The position numbers were made by a program, and so were the translations under genes. From Microbispora corallina (GTDB taxonomy: Bacteria > Actinomycetota > Actinomycetes > Streptosporangiales > Streptosporangiaceae), in contig NZ_BOOC01000013.1 of the NCBI RefSeq assembly GCF_016863035.1, positions 62,001 to 126,000 of the forward strand: a stretch of DNA of 64,000 bases, read 5' to 3'. The notes beneath the pieces were generated by a model, which was given only the letters and a program-made list of their open reading frames with translations, ran no database searches and was not told the origin of the DNA. Shown in pieces: positions 48,348 through 56,316 of this stretch; position 1 is the stretch's first letter, and every line of letters begins with the position of its first letter.

Positions 48348-48752
48348 TCAGGAGGCGGGCTCCTCCTCGCGGCCGCGCAGCCCGTCCGGGATGGACAGGA
48401 CGTCACGGTAATAGGCGATCTTGCGCTGGATGGCCTGCTGCTTCTGGCGCAGGTCCGCGATCTGCGCCTCGACCTTCCGGTCGTGGTCGGCCAGCACCAC
48501 GATCCGGTCCCGGATGCTCCGGTCGCCCTGCCGGACGAGCCGGGCGAAGCGCAGCATCTCCGCGATCGGCATGCCGGTGTCGCGCAGGCACCGGATCATG
48601 CCCAGCCAGGCCACGTCCTCCTCGGTGAACCGCCGCTGACCCGACGCTGTGCGTCCGATGGGCTCAAGCAGCCCGATCCGTTCGTAGTAACGCAGGGTGT
48701 CGAGGCTGAACCCGGTCTCCTCGACGACCTGTCCAGGTGTGTACACGGCCAC
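48348..48752 (-). CDS. MerR-family transcriptional regulator
   Basis: A 134-residue MerR-type activator. The HTH reads YTPGQVVEETGFSLDTLRYY with ERIGLLEPIGRTASGQRRF, then a dimerisation coiled coil (RIVVLADHDRKVEAQIADLR, QKQQAIQRKIAYYRDVL). It has no cysteine cluster in the C terminus, so it is probably not a metal or redox sensor. GTG 48752 is the chosen start. It ends one base from the ABC exporter stop. Divergent from the aldo-keto reductase, which it likely activates. Confidence 0.93.
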   Translation of the reverse strand: MAVYTPGQVVEETGFSLDTLRYYERIGLLEPIGRTASGQRRFTEEDVAWLGMIRCLRDTGMPIAEMLRFARLVRQGDRSIRDRIVVLADHDRKVEAQIADLRQKQQAIQRKIAYYRDVLSIPDGLRGREEEPAS

Positions 48753-48786
48753 GCCGTCGATCCTGGCACACGGGCGGGCTTCGGGC

Positions 48787-48817
48787 TTGAGGTGGAGTGC
48801 ACTCCAGGCGGCAGGGT
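48787..48817 (+). promoter_or_regulatory. MerR-type promoter of the aldo-keto reductase gene
   Basis: TTGAGG (48787-48792) and CAGGGT (48812-48817) are separated by 19 bases, the long spacer typical of MerR-activated promoters. The spacer begins with the perfect palindrome TGGAGTGCACTCCA (48793-48806). All geometry points to activation by the adjacent MerR protein. Confidence 0.8.
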
Positions 48818-48824
48818 TGCCGGC

Positions 48825-49733
48825 ATGACAATCGCTTTGGGGACCATCCCGTTCGGGACCACCGTGGACGAGCCCACGTCGTTCGCCATCCTCGACCGGT
48901 TCGTCGACGCGGGCGGGACGATCATCGACACCGCCGACAACTACCCGTTCTGGCTGGACGGCGCGACCGGCGACGAGAGCGAGACCACCATCGGCCGCTG
49001 GCTCGCCTCGCGCCGCAACCGCGACCAGGTGGTGATCAGCACCAAGGTCGGCGGACGGCCGACCGTGCCCGGCGACCGGACGCTCGGCTCGGCCGAGGGC
49101 CTGTCGGCCGCCGCCGTCCGGGCCGCCATGGAGGGCAGCCTGCGCCGGCTCGGAGTCGACGGAGTCGACGTGTACTGGGCGCACATCGAGGACAGATCGG
49201 TCCCGCTCGAGGAGACCGTGGCCGTCTTCGGCGAGCTGGTGCGGGAGGGCAGGGCGCGGCAGCTCGGGGCGAGCAACCACGCCACCTGGCGGCTCGACCG
49301 GGCCCGGGCGCTGGCGGCCGCCCGCGGGCTGACGCCGTACACACACGTCCAGCTCCGCCACTCCTATCTGCGGCCCCGGCCGGGCGTCCGCCTGCCCGAG
49401 GGCGGCCACGTCCAGGTGAGCGAGGAGACCCTCGACTACGTGCGATCCGAGGGCCTGGCACTGTGGGTCTACACCTCGCTGCTCGCCGGGGCGTACGCGC
49501 GCAAGCCCCTGCCGGAGCACTACGACCACCCGGGCACGACCCGGCGGCTCGCGGTGCTGCGGGAGGTGGCCGACGAGCTGGGCGCCACCCCCAACCAGGT
49601 CGTCCTCGCGTGGTTGCGGGCCCAGGACGTCGTCCCGATCGTCGGGGTCAGCTCGCTCGCCCAGCTCGACGAGCTGCTCGCCGAGGTCAAGCTCGAGCCC
49701 GCCCAGATCGCCCGCCTCGACGCCCCCGCCTGA
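48825..49733 (+). CDS. Aldo/keto reductase
   Basis: A 302-residue NADPH-dependent TIM-barrel reductase. The catalytic tetrad is visible as Asp and Tyr in IDTADNYPF, Lys in VVISTKVGG and His in VYWAHIEDRS. The C terminus has VVPIVGVSSLAQLDELL, a typical cofactor-binding segment. The gene begins just eight bases after the MerR promoter -10, so the message would have a very short leader. It reduces an unknown aldehyde or ketone, perhaps the inducer of the MerR protein. Confidence 0.92.
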   Translation: MTIALGTIPFGTTVDEPTSFAILDRFVDAGGTIIDTADNYPFWLDGATGDESETTIGRWLASRRNRDQVVISTKVGGRPTVPGDRTLGSAEGLSAAAVRAAMEGSLRRLGVDGVDVYWAHIEDRSVPLEETVAVFGELVREGRARQLGASNHATWRLDRARALAAARGLTPYTHVQLRHSYLRPRPGVRLPEGGHVQVSEETLDYVRSEGLALWVYTSLLAGAYARKPLPEHYDHPGTTRRLAVLREVADELGATPNQVVLAWLRAQDVVPIVGVSSLAQLDELLAEVKLEPAQIARLDAPA

Positions 49734-49752
49734 TCAGGACCGCCCGGCCGCT

Positions 49753-49783
49753 GTCGCCCGGACCGCCGAGCGGTCCGGGCGAC
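49753..49783. terminator. Bidirectional hairpin between aldo-keto reductase and TetR genes
   Basis: Perfect 13-base arms GTCGCCCGGACCG and CGGTCCGGGCGAC around the loop CCGAG, between two convergent genes. Confidence 0.7.
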
Positions 49784-49793
49784 GACCTCGCCA

Positions 49794-49869
49794 CGGCAAG
49801 CCCGCACCGCCTCCGCCAGCGGCAAGCCCGCACCGCCTCCGCCCGCGGCGGGGCCGCATCGCCTCCGTC
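49794..49869 (+). repeat. Tandem repeat, three copies of 26 bases
   Basis: A unit beginning CGGCAAGCCCGCACCG occurs at 49794 and 49820 with 24 identical bases. A third, diverged copy starts at 49846. The array lies in the gap between the aldo-keto reductase and TetR genes, beside the hairpin at 49753. No coding role is visible. Confidence 0.75.
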
Positions 49870-49892
49870 GGCGGCGGAGCCGGGGGCGACGG

Positions 49893-50552
49893 TCAGCCGA
49901 GGTGGCCGGACAGGTAACGGCGGACGAGGCGCTTGCACTCGGCGATGAGGTCGGGGTCGCCGTCCGGGTGGGCGCGGAAGGCAAGCTTGAGCACGGCGTC
50001 GGCGGCCTCGACGGCGACGACGAAAGCGCGGGCCAGGCCGTCGTCCGGGCGGACGCCGAGCAGGTCGACCATGAGCGTGCGCAGCCGGTCGGCCACGACG
50101 ACGTTGTTCTCCAGGGCCTCGTCGAGCATCCGCTGGGTGCCCGGCAGAGCGGGCCCGCCGGGCGCGGCCAGGACCTCGCCGAAGTCGACCACCCCGAACC
50201 CGGGCGTGGTCCGCTTCATCCGGACGAACTCGTCGATGCCGAGGTCGACGGCGCCGGCCCAGCCCGAGAGCGGCTCGGCGGCCAGCCGGGTGGCGACGCG
50301 GTCGAGGAACGCGTCGAGGTTGCGCAGCGCGAGCGCGCGCACGAGGGCCTGTTTGTCACTGAAGAACTGGTAGAAGGTCCCGATGGGAACCTCGGCCCGG
50401 CGGGCGACCTCCTTGGTGGTGAGGCCCTCGTACCCGACCTCGTCGAGCAGCCGGGCGCACTCGTCGAGCATCCGCTCGACCCGCTCCTGGCTGCGGCGCT
50501 GGGCGGGCCTGCGACGCAACGTTCCCCCAGTGACACTCGTCATGTCCGTCAT
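49893..50552 (-). CDS. TetR-family transcriptional regulator
   Basis: About 219 residues. An HTH (RMLDECARLLDEVGYEGLTT, KEVARRAEVPIGTFYQFFSD) is followed by a helical ligand-binding domain. GGGGAGAGA just before ATG 50552 supports that start, with ATG 50543 as alternative. It is divergent from a GH1 beta-glucosidase and a nested inverted repeat lies between, so it probably controls itself and that gene. Confidence 0.9.
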   Translation of the reverse strand: MTDMTSVTGGTLRRRPAQRRSQERVERMLDECARLLDEVGYEGLTTKEVARRAEVPIGTFYQFFSDKQALVRALALRNLDAFLDRVATRLAAEPLSGWAGAVDLGIDEFVRMKRTTPGFGVVDFGEVLAAPGGPALPGTQRMLDEALENNVVVADRLRTLMVDLLGVRPDDGLARAFVVAVEAADAVLKLAFRAHPDGDPDLIAECKRLVRRYLSGHLG

Positions 50553-50582
50553 TCTCTCCCCACGACGTGGAGCGCGGGTTAA

Positions 50583-50603
50583 CATGAGTTTCGCTCATGA
50601 AAC
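50583..50603. promoter_or_regulatory. Nested inverted repeats, likely TetR operator
   Basis: CATGAG-TTTCG-CTCATG (50583-50599) and GTTTC-GCTCAT-GAAAC (50588-50603) overlap. Both have perfect arms and the block lies 31-51 bases from the TetR start and 14-34 bases from the GH1 start. Confidence 0.6.
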
Positions 50604-50616
50604 GGGAGGGCGAAAC

Positions 50617-51897
50617 ATGTTCCTCTGGGGTACGGCCACCGCGTCCTATCAGATCGAGGGGGCCGTCCGGGAGGACGGCCGCGGCCCGTCGATCTGGGAC
50701 ACCTTCTCCCATGAGCCGGGGCGGGTCCGCGACGGGCACACCGGCGACGTGGCCTGCGACCACTACCACCGCTGGGCCGAGGACGTGGCGCTGATGGCCG
50801 GCGCGGGGCTGAACGCCTACCGGTTCTCGATCGCCTGGCCGCGGGTGCTGCCCTCGGGGTACGGAGCGGTCAACCCGGCCGGGCTCGACTTCTACGACCG
50901 TCTGGTGGACGCCCTCCACGAGCGGGGGATCACGCCCGTCCCCACGCTCTTCCACTGGGACCTGCCGCAGGCGCTCGAGGACGAGGGCGGCTGGCTGTCC
51001 CGGGACACCGCGGGACGCTTCGCCGACTACGCCGCCGTCGTGGCGGAGCGGCTGTCCGACCGGGTCGACATGTGGATCACGCTGAACGAGCCGTTCGTCC
51101 ACATGGTCTTCGGATACGGGCTCGGGATGCACGCGCCGGGGAGGACGCTCTTCCTCGACGCGCTGCCGGTCGCCCACCACCAGTTGCTCGGCCACGGCCT
51201 GGCCGTCCAGGCGCTCCGCGCGGCCGGCGCGCGGCAGGTGCTGGTCACCAACAACTGCACGCCGGTGTGGCCGGCCTCCGGCTCCGAGGAGGACAGGGCC
51301 GCCGCGGACGCCTACGACACCCTGCACAACCGGCTGTTCAACGACCCGGTGCTCCTCGGCGCCTATCCCGATCTGTCGGCGTACGGGATCGACGGGCTGG
51401 ACGTGGTACGCCCGGGCGACCTGGAGACGATCGCCCAGCCGCTCGACGGCCTGGGGGTCAACTACTACAACCCGACGCGCATCGCGGGTCCCGGCGCCGA
51501 CGGCCTGCCGTTCCGGGACGCGGGGATCACCGGCTACCCCACCACGGCGTTCGGGTGGCCGGTCGTGCCGGAGGGCCTGCGCGAGCTGCTCGAAGGCCTC
51601 GCGGCCCGGTACGGCGAGGCCCTCCCGCCCGTCTACGTCACCGAGAACGGCTGCTCGTACGAGGGGATCGACGACCAGGAGCGGATCGCCTACCTCGACG
51701 GCCACATCGCGGCGGCGGAGCGGGTCGAGGGCGTGGACCTCCGCGGCTACTTCGTCTGGTCGCTGCTCGACAACTTCGAGTGGGCCGAGGGCTACCATCA
51801 GCGGTTCGGCCTGGTCCACGTGGACTTCGAGACCCAGAGGCGCACGCCCAAGGCGTCGTACCACTGGCTGAGGGAGCGGATCGCCGCCCGCTCCTGA
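50617..51897 (+). CDS. GH1-family beta-glucosidase
   Basis: A 426-residue family 1 glycosidase that hydrolyses beta-glucosides with retention. The acid/base Glu158 lies in TLNEP and the nucleophile Glu343 in YVTENG. Other GH1 hallmarks are GTATASYQIEGA, HWDLPQAL, VNYYNPTR and LDNFEWAEGY. No signal peptide, so it works on imported or intracellular glucosides. GGGAGGG precedes ATG 50617. It lacks a sugar transporter neighbour and may depend on another locus. Confidence 0.94.
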   Translation: MFLWGTATASYQIEGAVREDGRGPSIWDTFSHEPGRVRDGHTGDVACDHYHRWAEDVALMAGAGLNAYRFSIAWPRVLPSGYGAVNPAGLDFYDRLVDALHERGITPVPTLFHWDLPQALEDEGGWLSRDTAGRFADYAAVVAERLSDRVDMWITLNEPFVHMVFGYGLGMHAPGRTLFLDALPVAHHQLLGHGLAVQALRAAGARQVLVTNNCTPVWPASGSEEDRAAADAYDTLHNRLFNDPVLLGAYPDLSAYGIDGLDVVRPGDLETIAQPLDGLGVNYYNPTRIAGPGADGLPFRDAGITGYPTTAFGWPVVPEGLRELLEGLAARYGEALPPVYVTENGCSYEGIDDQERIAYLDGHIAAAERVEGVDLRGYFVWSLLDNFEWAEGYHQRFGLVHVDFETQRRTPKASYHWLRERIAARS

Positions 51898-51920
51898 GAC
51901 GCCCGCGCCGGGGACGCCTG

Positions 51921-52817
51921 TCAGAGCACCGACACGTGCACGTGGTCGTAGTGGTTGGCGGTGATCCCGCCCCGGTCGGCCATCATGCGCCACCCCGTGC
52001 CCGTGCGCATGTCGTAGAAGCGCTGCTGCCAGATGATGTACATGATTCCGTACTGCTGGGCGTGCTCGATGCACCACTGGGCGAGGGCGTCGCCGCGGGC
52101 CTTGGCGGTGGCGTCGGGCATCCGGCCGCCGCCGCTCATCATGAAGTCGCAGGCCCGGCCCTTGCCGTGCTCCCCCGGGTCACCCGGCCGCAGGCAGCCG
52201 ACGCCGAACGGCATCGGGAAGTTCTGCATGATGGCGTTGCGTACGGTGACCAGGCGGGCGGTGAGCCCGGTCCCGGCGTCCGGCGTCTGGAAGCCGTACC
52301 TGGCCATCTTGGTCTCGACCTCGCGCTGCTTGGCCTTGAGCTCCTTGATGTGCGCCTGGAGGCGGTCGATCTCGGCGTCGGCGTCCTTGGCCGCCTTCTG
52401 CTGCTGGCCGATGAGCCACTGGATGCTGGTGAGGCGCTCGGACTTCGCGCTGGACAGGTACGCGAACGTGGACAGCGAGCCGAGGTCGGCCGTCATGGTG
52501 AAGAACTGCGACGGGTCGAAGCCGCCGCCCATGTAGGCCGTCTGGGCGAACTCGGCCACCTGACGTTCCGCGCCCCGCAGGTCGACCTTGAGCTTCTTGA
52601 CCCGCTTGGCCGCCTTGTCCACCGCCAGCTGCGCGTCCTCCAGGCTCACGATCTCGCCCCGGTACGCCTTGGACAGGTCGGCGGCCTCCTTGGTGAGGCG
52701 GCGCAGCTTGGCCTGCTGGTCCGGGTCCGCCTGCGCGGGGGACCCAGCCGGAACGGAGAGCGCGGCGAGCAGCGCGGCGGCGACCGCCGCGAGCCCGGCC
52801 CAGCGTCCCGACCGCAC
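51921..52817 (-). CDS. Secreted coiled-coil protein with ARB-07466-type C-terminal domain
   Basis: About 298 residues. A hydrophobic signal peptide ends near VPAGSPAQA. Residues 35-190 are predicted coiled coil (KLRRLTKEAADLSKAYRGEI, DAEIDRLQAHIKELKAKQRE), as in NlpC/P60-type and RipA-like secreted proteins. The C-terminal 95 residues contain GDPGEHGKGRACDF, WQQRFYDMRTGTGW and HYDHVHVS, the pattern of the ARB-07466-like domain. There is no Cys/His hydrolase triad, so it may be a cell-wall partner rather than an enzyme. GTG 52817 is chosen for its GGAGGT site; 52829 is an alternative. Confidence 0.82.
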   Translation of the reverse strand: MRSGRWAGLAAVAAALLAALSVPAGSPAQADPDQQAKLRRLTKEAADLSKAYRGEIVSLEDAQLAVDKAAKRVKKLKVDLRGAERQVAEFAQTAYMGGGFDPSQFFTMTADLGSLSTFAYLSSAKSERLTSIQWLIGQQQKAAKDADAEIDRLQAHIKELKAKQREVETKMARYGFQTPDAGTGLTARLVTVRNAIMQNFPMPFGVGCLRPGDPGEHGKGRACDFMMSGGGRMPDATAKARGDALAQWCIEHAQQYGIMYIIWQQRFYDMRTGTGWRMMADRGGITANHYDHVHVSVL

Positions 52818-53056
52818 GTCGACCTCCACTCGGATCCGGTCCGAAACTATAGAAGGCGATCTTTATGCCTGCTACCGGAACAGGAGAAACCGATGGGCTG
52901 AAAGCGAGCAATCGCACAGTTCGCGGTCACTTGTCGTGATTAATGTAGATGTTTCCGTGATCGATTCGAGACTTACCCGTCTCCTCACGACCACTTGCAC
53001 GCCCGCTGACTCCGGGCGAGATTCGGGTGATCGTCACCCTCACGAAGGGCTCCTCG

Positions 53057-56000
53057 ATGTCCCGACGAGTGACCGTCCCGGCCCTGGCCGCCGCCGCTCT
53101 CGCCGCGGCGCTCCTGACGCCGGTCCTCCCGGCCCAGGCCGACCAGGGCGACCCCCTCCCTCCCGCCGACCAGATCGACCTCTACCAGCTCGACAGCGCG
53201 CCCGGCACTTCCGGGACGCTGGCCCAGAAGGGATTCGATGTCGTCCAGCGCCGCCTCACCGGCGACCGCGAGCACGTCGAGCTGACCGCCACGCCGGGCG
53301 AGGTCAGGAAGCTCCGGTCCCTCGGCCTGCGGCCGGAGCCGGTGCGCAACCCGCAGGGCCAGACCCAGTTGCAGGCGGCCCGGGCGCAGGCGGCCGGCGG
53401 CTACACGGTCTGGAGGTCCTACTCGGAGAAGGGCGGCATCGCCGACCAGCTCAGGGCCATCGCCGACGCGAACAAGGACGTCGCGAAGCTGGAGTCGATC
53501 GGCAGATCCCTGCAGGGCAAGGACATCCTCGCGCTCAGGCTCACCAGGCAGGCCCGCGTCCTGCCCGACGGCGCCCGGCCGTCCGTGCTCTACTCGGCCA
53601 CCCAGCACGCCCGCGAGTGGATCTCCACCGAGGTCGACATGCGGCTGCTGAAGTATCTGGTCGCGAACAAGGCCACGCCGGACGTCTCCCGGCTGCTGGG
53701 GACCACCGAGGTGTGGTTCGTGCCGGTGGCCAACCCCGACGGCTACGACTTCACCTTCACCGAGGGCAACCGCCTGTGGCGCAAGACCCTGCGCGACAAC
53801 GACGGCGACGGGCGGATCACGGGCAACGACGGCGTCGACCCCAACCGGAACTTCCCCACCAAGTGGGGGTATGACGAGGAGGGCTCGTCCAGCGTCCTGA
53901 GCAGCGAGACGTACCGGGGCACGGCCCCCGCCTCCGAGCCCGAGACGCGGGCGATGGACGGCCTGCTCCGGCGGCTGCGGTTCAAGGCCCAGGTCAACTA
54001 CCACTCGTACGGGCCGCTGCTGCTCTACCCGGAGGGCTGGCAGGTGGAGACCACCACCGCGGACGACCCGGTCTACCTGGCGCTGACGGGGACCGACGAG
54101 AAGCCGGCCGTCCCGGGGTTCGACCCCGGCGTGGGCGCCGAGCTGTACACCACGAACGGCGAGACCACCGATCACGCGCACGCGGCCTACGGCACGCTCG
54201 CCTGGACGCCGGAGCTCGACGAGGGCTGCGAGGGCTGCGGGTTCGTCTTCCCCGACGACGAGGCGCTGGTCCAGGCCGAGTTCGAGAAGCAGCTGCCGTT
54301 CGCGCTCGACGTGCTCACGTCGGCGCGCGATCTCAGCGACCCGGTCAGCCACCTCGGCAACACGGTGCCCGACTTCGTGGTGAACACGTTCGACACCAGC
54401 TACGGCAGGGACCAGGTCGTCCAGGTGGACGCCAAGCGGAACCTGGGACCCGTCCTGCTGCGCTACCAGATCAACGGCGGCCCGGTCCGCACCGCGCCCA
54501 CCGGCGAGTGGAAGGGCGGCGAGCGCTACGGCGGCGGCTACGACACCTACTTCCACCGGCTGAGGGGCACGGTCAAGGGCGCCCGGCCCGGTGACAGCGT
54601 GAAGGTGTGGTTCGCCTCGCCCACGAAGAAGAGCCAGGACTTCACCTACACGGTGTCGGCCGACATCGGCGGCACGGTGCTGATCGTCGCCGCGGAGGAC
54701 GTCACCGGGGCGAGCCCCGCCCAGGGCGCGACCGCGGCCAAGTACGCCGACGCCTACGCGAAGGCCCTCTCGCAGGCCGGCTACTCCTCCGACGTGTACG
54801 ACGTGGACACCCACGGCCGCAAGGCGCCCGACCCGCTCGGAGTGCTGAGCCACTACAAAGCCGTGGTGTGGGAGACGGGCGACGACATCATCCCCCGGGC
54901 GGCCACCCAGCCCGGCGGCACCGCCGCCAACCTCGCCGAGGCCCTGGAACTGGCCTTCCGCGACTACCTGAACGAGGGCGGCAAGCTGCTGGCCACCGGC
55001 AAGTACGCGCTCTACGCCCAAAACGTCAACGGTTCGTACTGGTACGAGCCCGACTACCCGGCCCAGCCGGAGTGCACCACCCGGACCAAGCCGCCGTGCC
55101 TTGCCCTGAGCAACGACTTCGTGCAGTACTACCTGGGCGCCTACACGTTCGTGGACGGCGGCGGCCAGGACGCGGACGGCGCGACGCTGCCGCTGAAGGG
55201 CGCGGGCGGGGCGTTCACCGGGTTCCTCGGCACCCTCAACGGCGGCGACTCCGCCGGCAACCAGGACCACACCTCCGCGTTCGTCAGCACCTCCTCGGTG
55301 CTGCCGCCCGACCGCTTCCCGCAGTTCGCGAGCGCGGCGCCGCTCAAGTGGCAGTACGGCGCGGGCGCGCCCTTCGCCCCGCACACCGGCTCGTGGGCCG
55401 TGCAGAGCGGCCAGGCCGACGTCTCCTACAAGCGCCTCACCACCACGATCGACCTCACCGGCAGGAGCAGCGGCGCCCTGTCCTTCTGGGCGTCGTACGA
55501 CACCGAGCCCAACTGGGACTTCCTGACGGTCGAGGCGCACACGGCCGGCCAGGACGACTGGACCACGCTGCCCGACCGCAACGGGCACACCTCCCAGGAG
55601 CCGGGCGACAGCTGCGGGAGCGGCTGGGTGGACATCCACCCGTTCACCGCGCACTACCAGACCTACGACGGCGTCTCGTCCTGCACGCCGACCGGCACGA
55701 CCGGCGCATGGAACGCGGCGAGCGGCTCGTCCAAGGGCTGGCAGCAGTGGTCGGTCGACCTGACGGCGTACGCGGGCAAGAAGGTCGAGGTGTCCATCTC
55801 CTACATCAGCGACTGGGGCACGCAGGGCCTCGGCGTCTGGCTGGACGACGCCACGGTCACGGCCGACGGCGCGACGCTGTCGCAGACGTCGTTCGAGGGC
55901 GACCTCGGCGGGTGGACGGTCGCCGGGCCGCCGCCCGGGTCGGCCGTCGCGCTCAACGACTGGGCGCGCAGCGACCGGTCCCTCGACGACGGAGCGGGCA

Positions 56001-56119
56001 TCACCACGAAGGACACGGTCTACTTCGGCTTCGGGGCCGAGGGCGCGACCACGCAGGCCATGCGGACCGACCTGGTCCGCCGGGCGATGACCCACCTGCT
56101 CGGCCGCACGCTTCCCTGA
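53057..56119 (+). CDS. Large secreted M14-family zinc carboxypeptidase
   Basis: About 1020 residues. A signal peptide (residues 1-28, ending LPAQA) is followed by an activation-peptide-like region, then an M14 domain (about 112-430): zinc ligands His184 and Glu187 in TQHAREWIS, the third ligand His316 in NYHSYGP, the substrate-binding PNRNFPTKWG, and the catalytic Glu386 in TPELDEG. Residues 430-740 hold a glutamine-amidotransferase-like or Ig-like region (LIVAAEDVTGASP, ATGKYALYAQN), and 740-1020 an immune-inhibitor-A-like beta-sandwich (LSFWASYDTEPNWDFLTVEA). It cleaves C-terminal residues from extracellular peptides. Far longer than ordinary carboxypeptidases. No ribosome site beyond AAGGGC before ATG 53057. 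Confidence 0.9.
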   Translation: MSRRVTVPALAAAALAAALLTPVLPAQADQGDPLPPADQIDLYQLDSAPGTSGTLAQKGFDVVQRRLTGDREHVELTATPGEVRKLRSLGLRPEPVRNPQGQTQLQAARAQAAGGYTVWRSYSEKGGIADQLRAIADANKDVAKLESIGRSLQGKDILALRLTRQARVLPDGARPSVLYSATQHAREWISTEVDMRLLKYLVANKATPDVSRLLGTTEVWFVPVANPDGYDFTFTEGNRLWRKTLRDNDGDGRITGNDGVDPNRNFPTKWGYDEEGSSSVLSSETYRGTAPASEPETRAMDGLLRRLRFKAQVNYHSYGPLLLYPEGWQVETTTADDPVYLALTGTDEKPAVPGFDPGVGAELYTTNGETTDHAHAAYGTLAWTPELDEGCEGCGFVFPDDEALVQAEFEKQLPFALDVLTSARDLSDPVSHLGNTVPDFVVNTFDTSYGRDQVVQVDAKRNLGPVLLRYQINGGPVRTAPTGEWKGGERYGGGYDTYFHRLRGTVKGARPGDSVKVWFASPTKKSQDFTYTVSADIGGTVLIVAAEDVTGASPAQGATAAKYADAYAKALSQAGYSSDVYDVDTHGRKAPDPLGVLSHYKAVVWETGDDIIPRAATQPGGTAANLAEALELAFRDYLNEGGKLLATGKYALYAQNVNGSYWYEPDYPAQPECTTRTKPPCLALSNDFVQYYLGAYTFVDGGGQDADGATLPLKGAGGAFTGFLGTLNGGDSAGNQDHTSAFVSTSSVLPPDRFPQFASAAPLKWQYGAGAPFAPHTGSWAVQSGQADVSYKRLTTTIDLTGRSSGALSFWASYDTEPNWDFLTVEAHTAGQDDWTTLPDRNGHTSQEPGDSCGSGWVDIHPFTAHYQTYDGVSSCTPTGTTGAWNAASGSSKGWQQWSVDLTAYAGKKVEVSISYISDWGTQGLGVWLDDATVTADGATLSQTSFEGDLGGWTVAGPPPGSAVALNDWARSDRSLDDGAGITTKDTVYFGFGAEGATTQAMRTDLVRRAMTHLLGRTLP

Positions 56120-56124
56120 CCGGC

Positions 56125-56162
56125 CCGTCCCGGCCCCCGCCGTCGCGCGGGGGCCGGGACGG
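56125..56162 (+). terminator. Hairpin terminator after the carboxypeptidase gene
   Basis: Perfect 16-base arms (56125-56140 and 56147-56162) around the loop CGTCGC, five bases after the stop codon. No T-run, as usual in this genome. Confidence 0.7.
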
Positions 56163-56316
56163 TCGCGGCCTTGGGGCGGGGGCCGGGACGGCGGCGGCCT
56201 TCGGGCGGCGGCAGGAGGGGACCGGACAGTGGGACCGGCTCTTGCCAAGGCCGGACAGAACATGGTTCGGTCTGTCTGGGTGCGCGGCCCCGCGAGCCCG
56301 ATCAGGAGGCAGGGAC

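Noticed and set aside
52985-56263. A 1092-codon antisense frame opposite the M14 carboxypeptidase
   Set aside because: The sense strand encodes clear catalytic motifs; the antisense protein has none and is low-complexity. High-GC antisense shadow.
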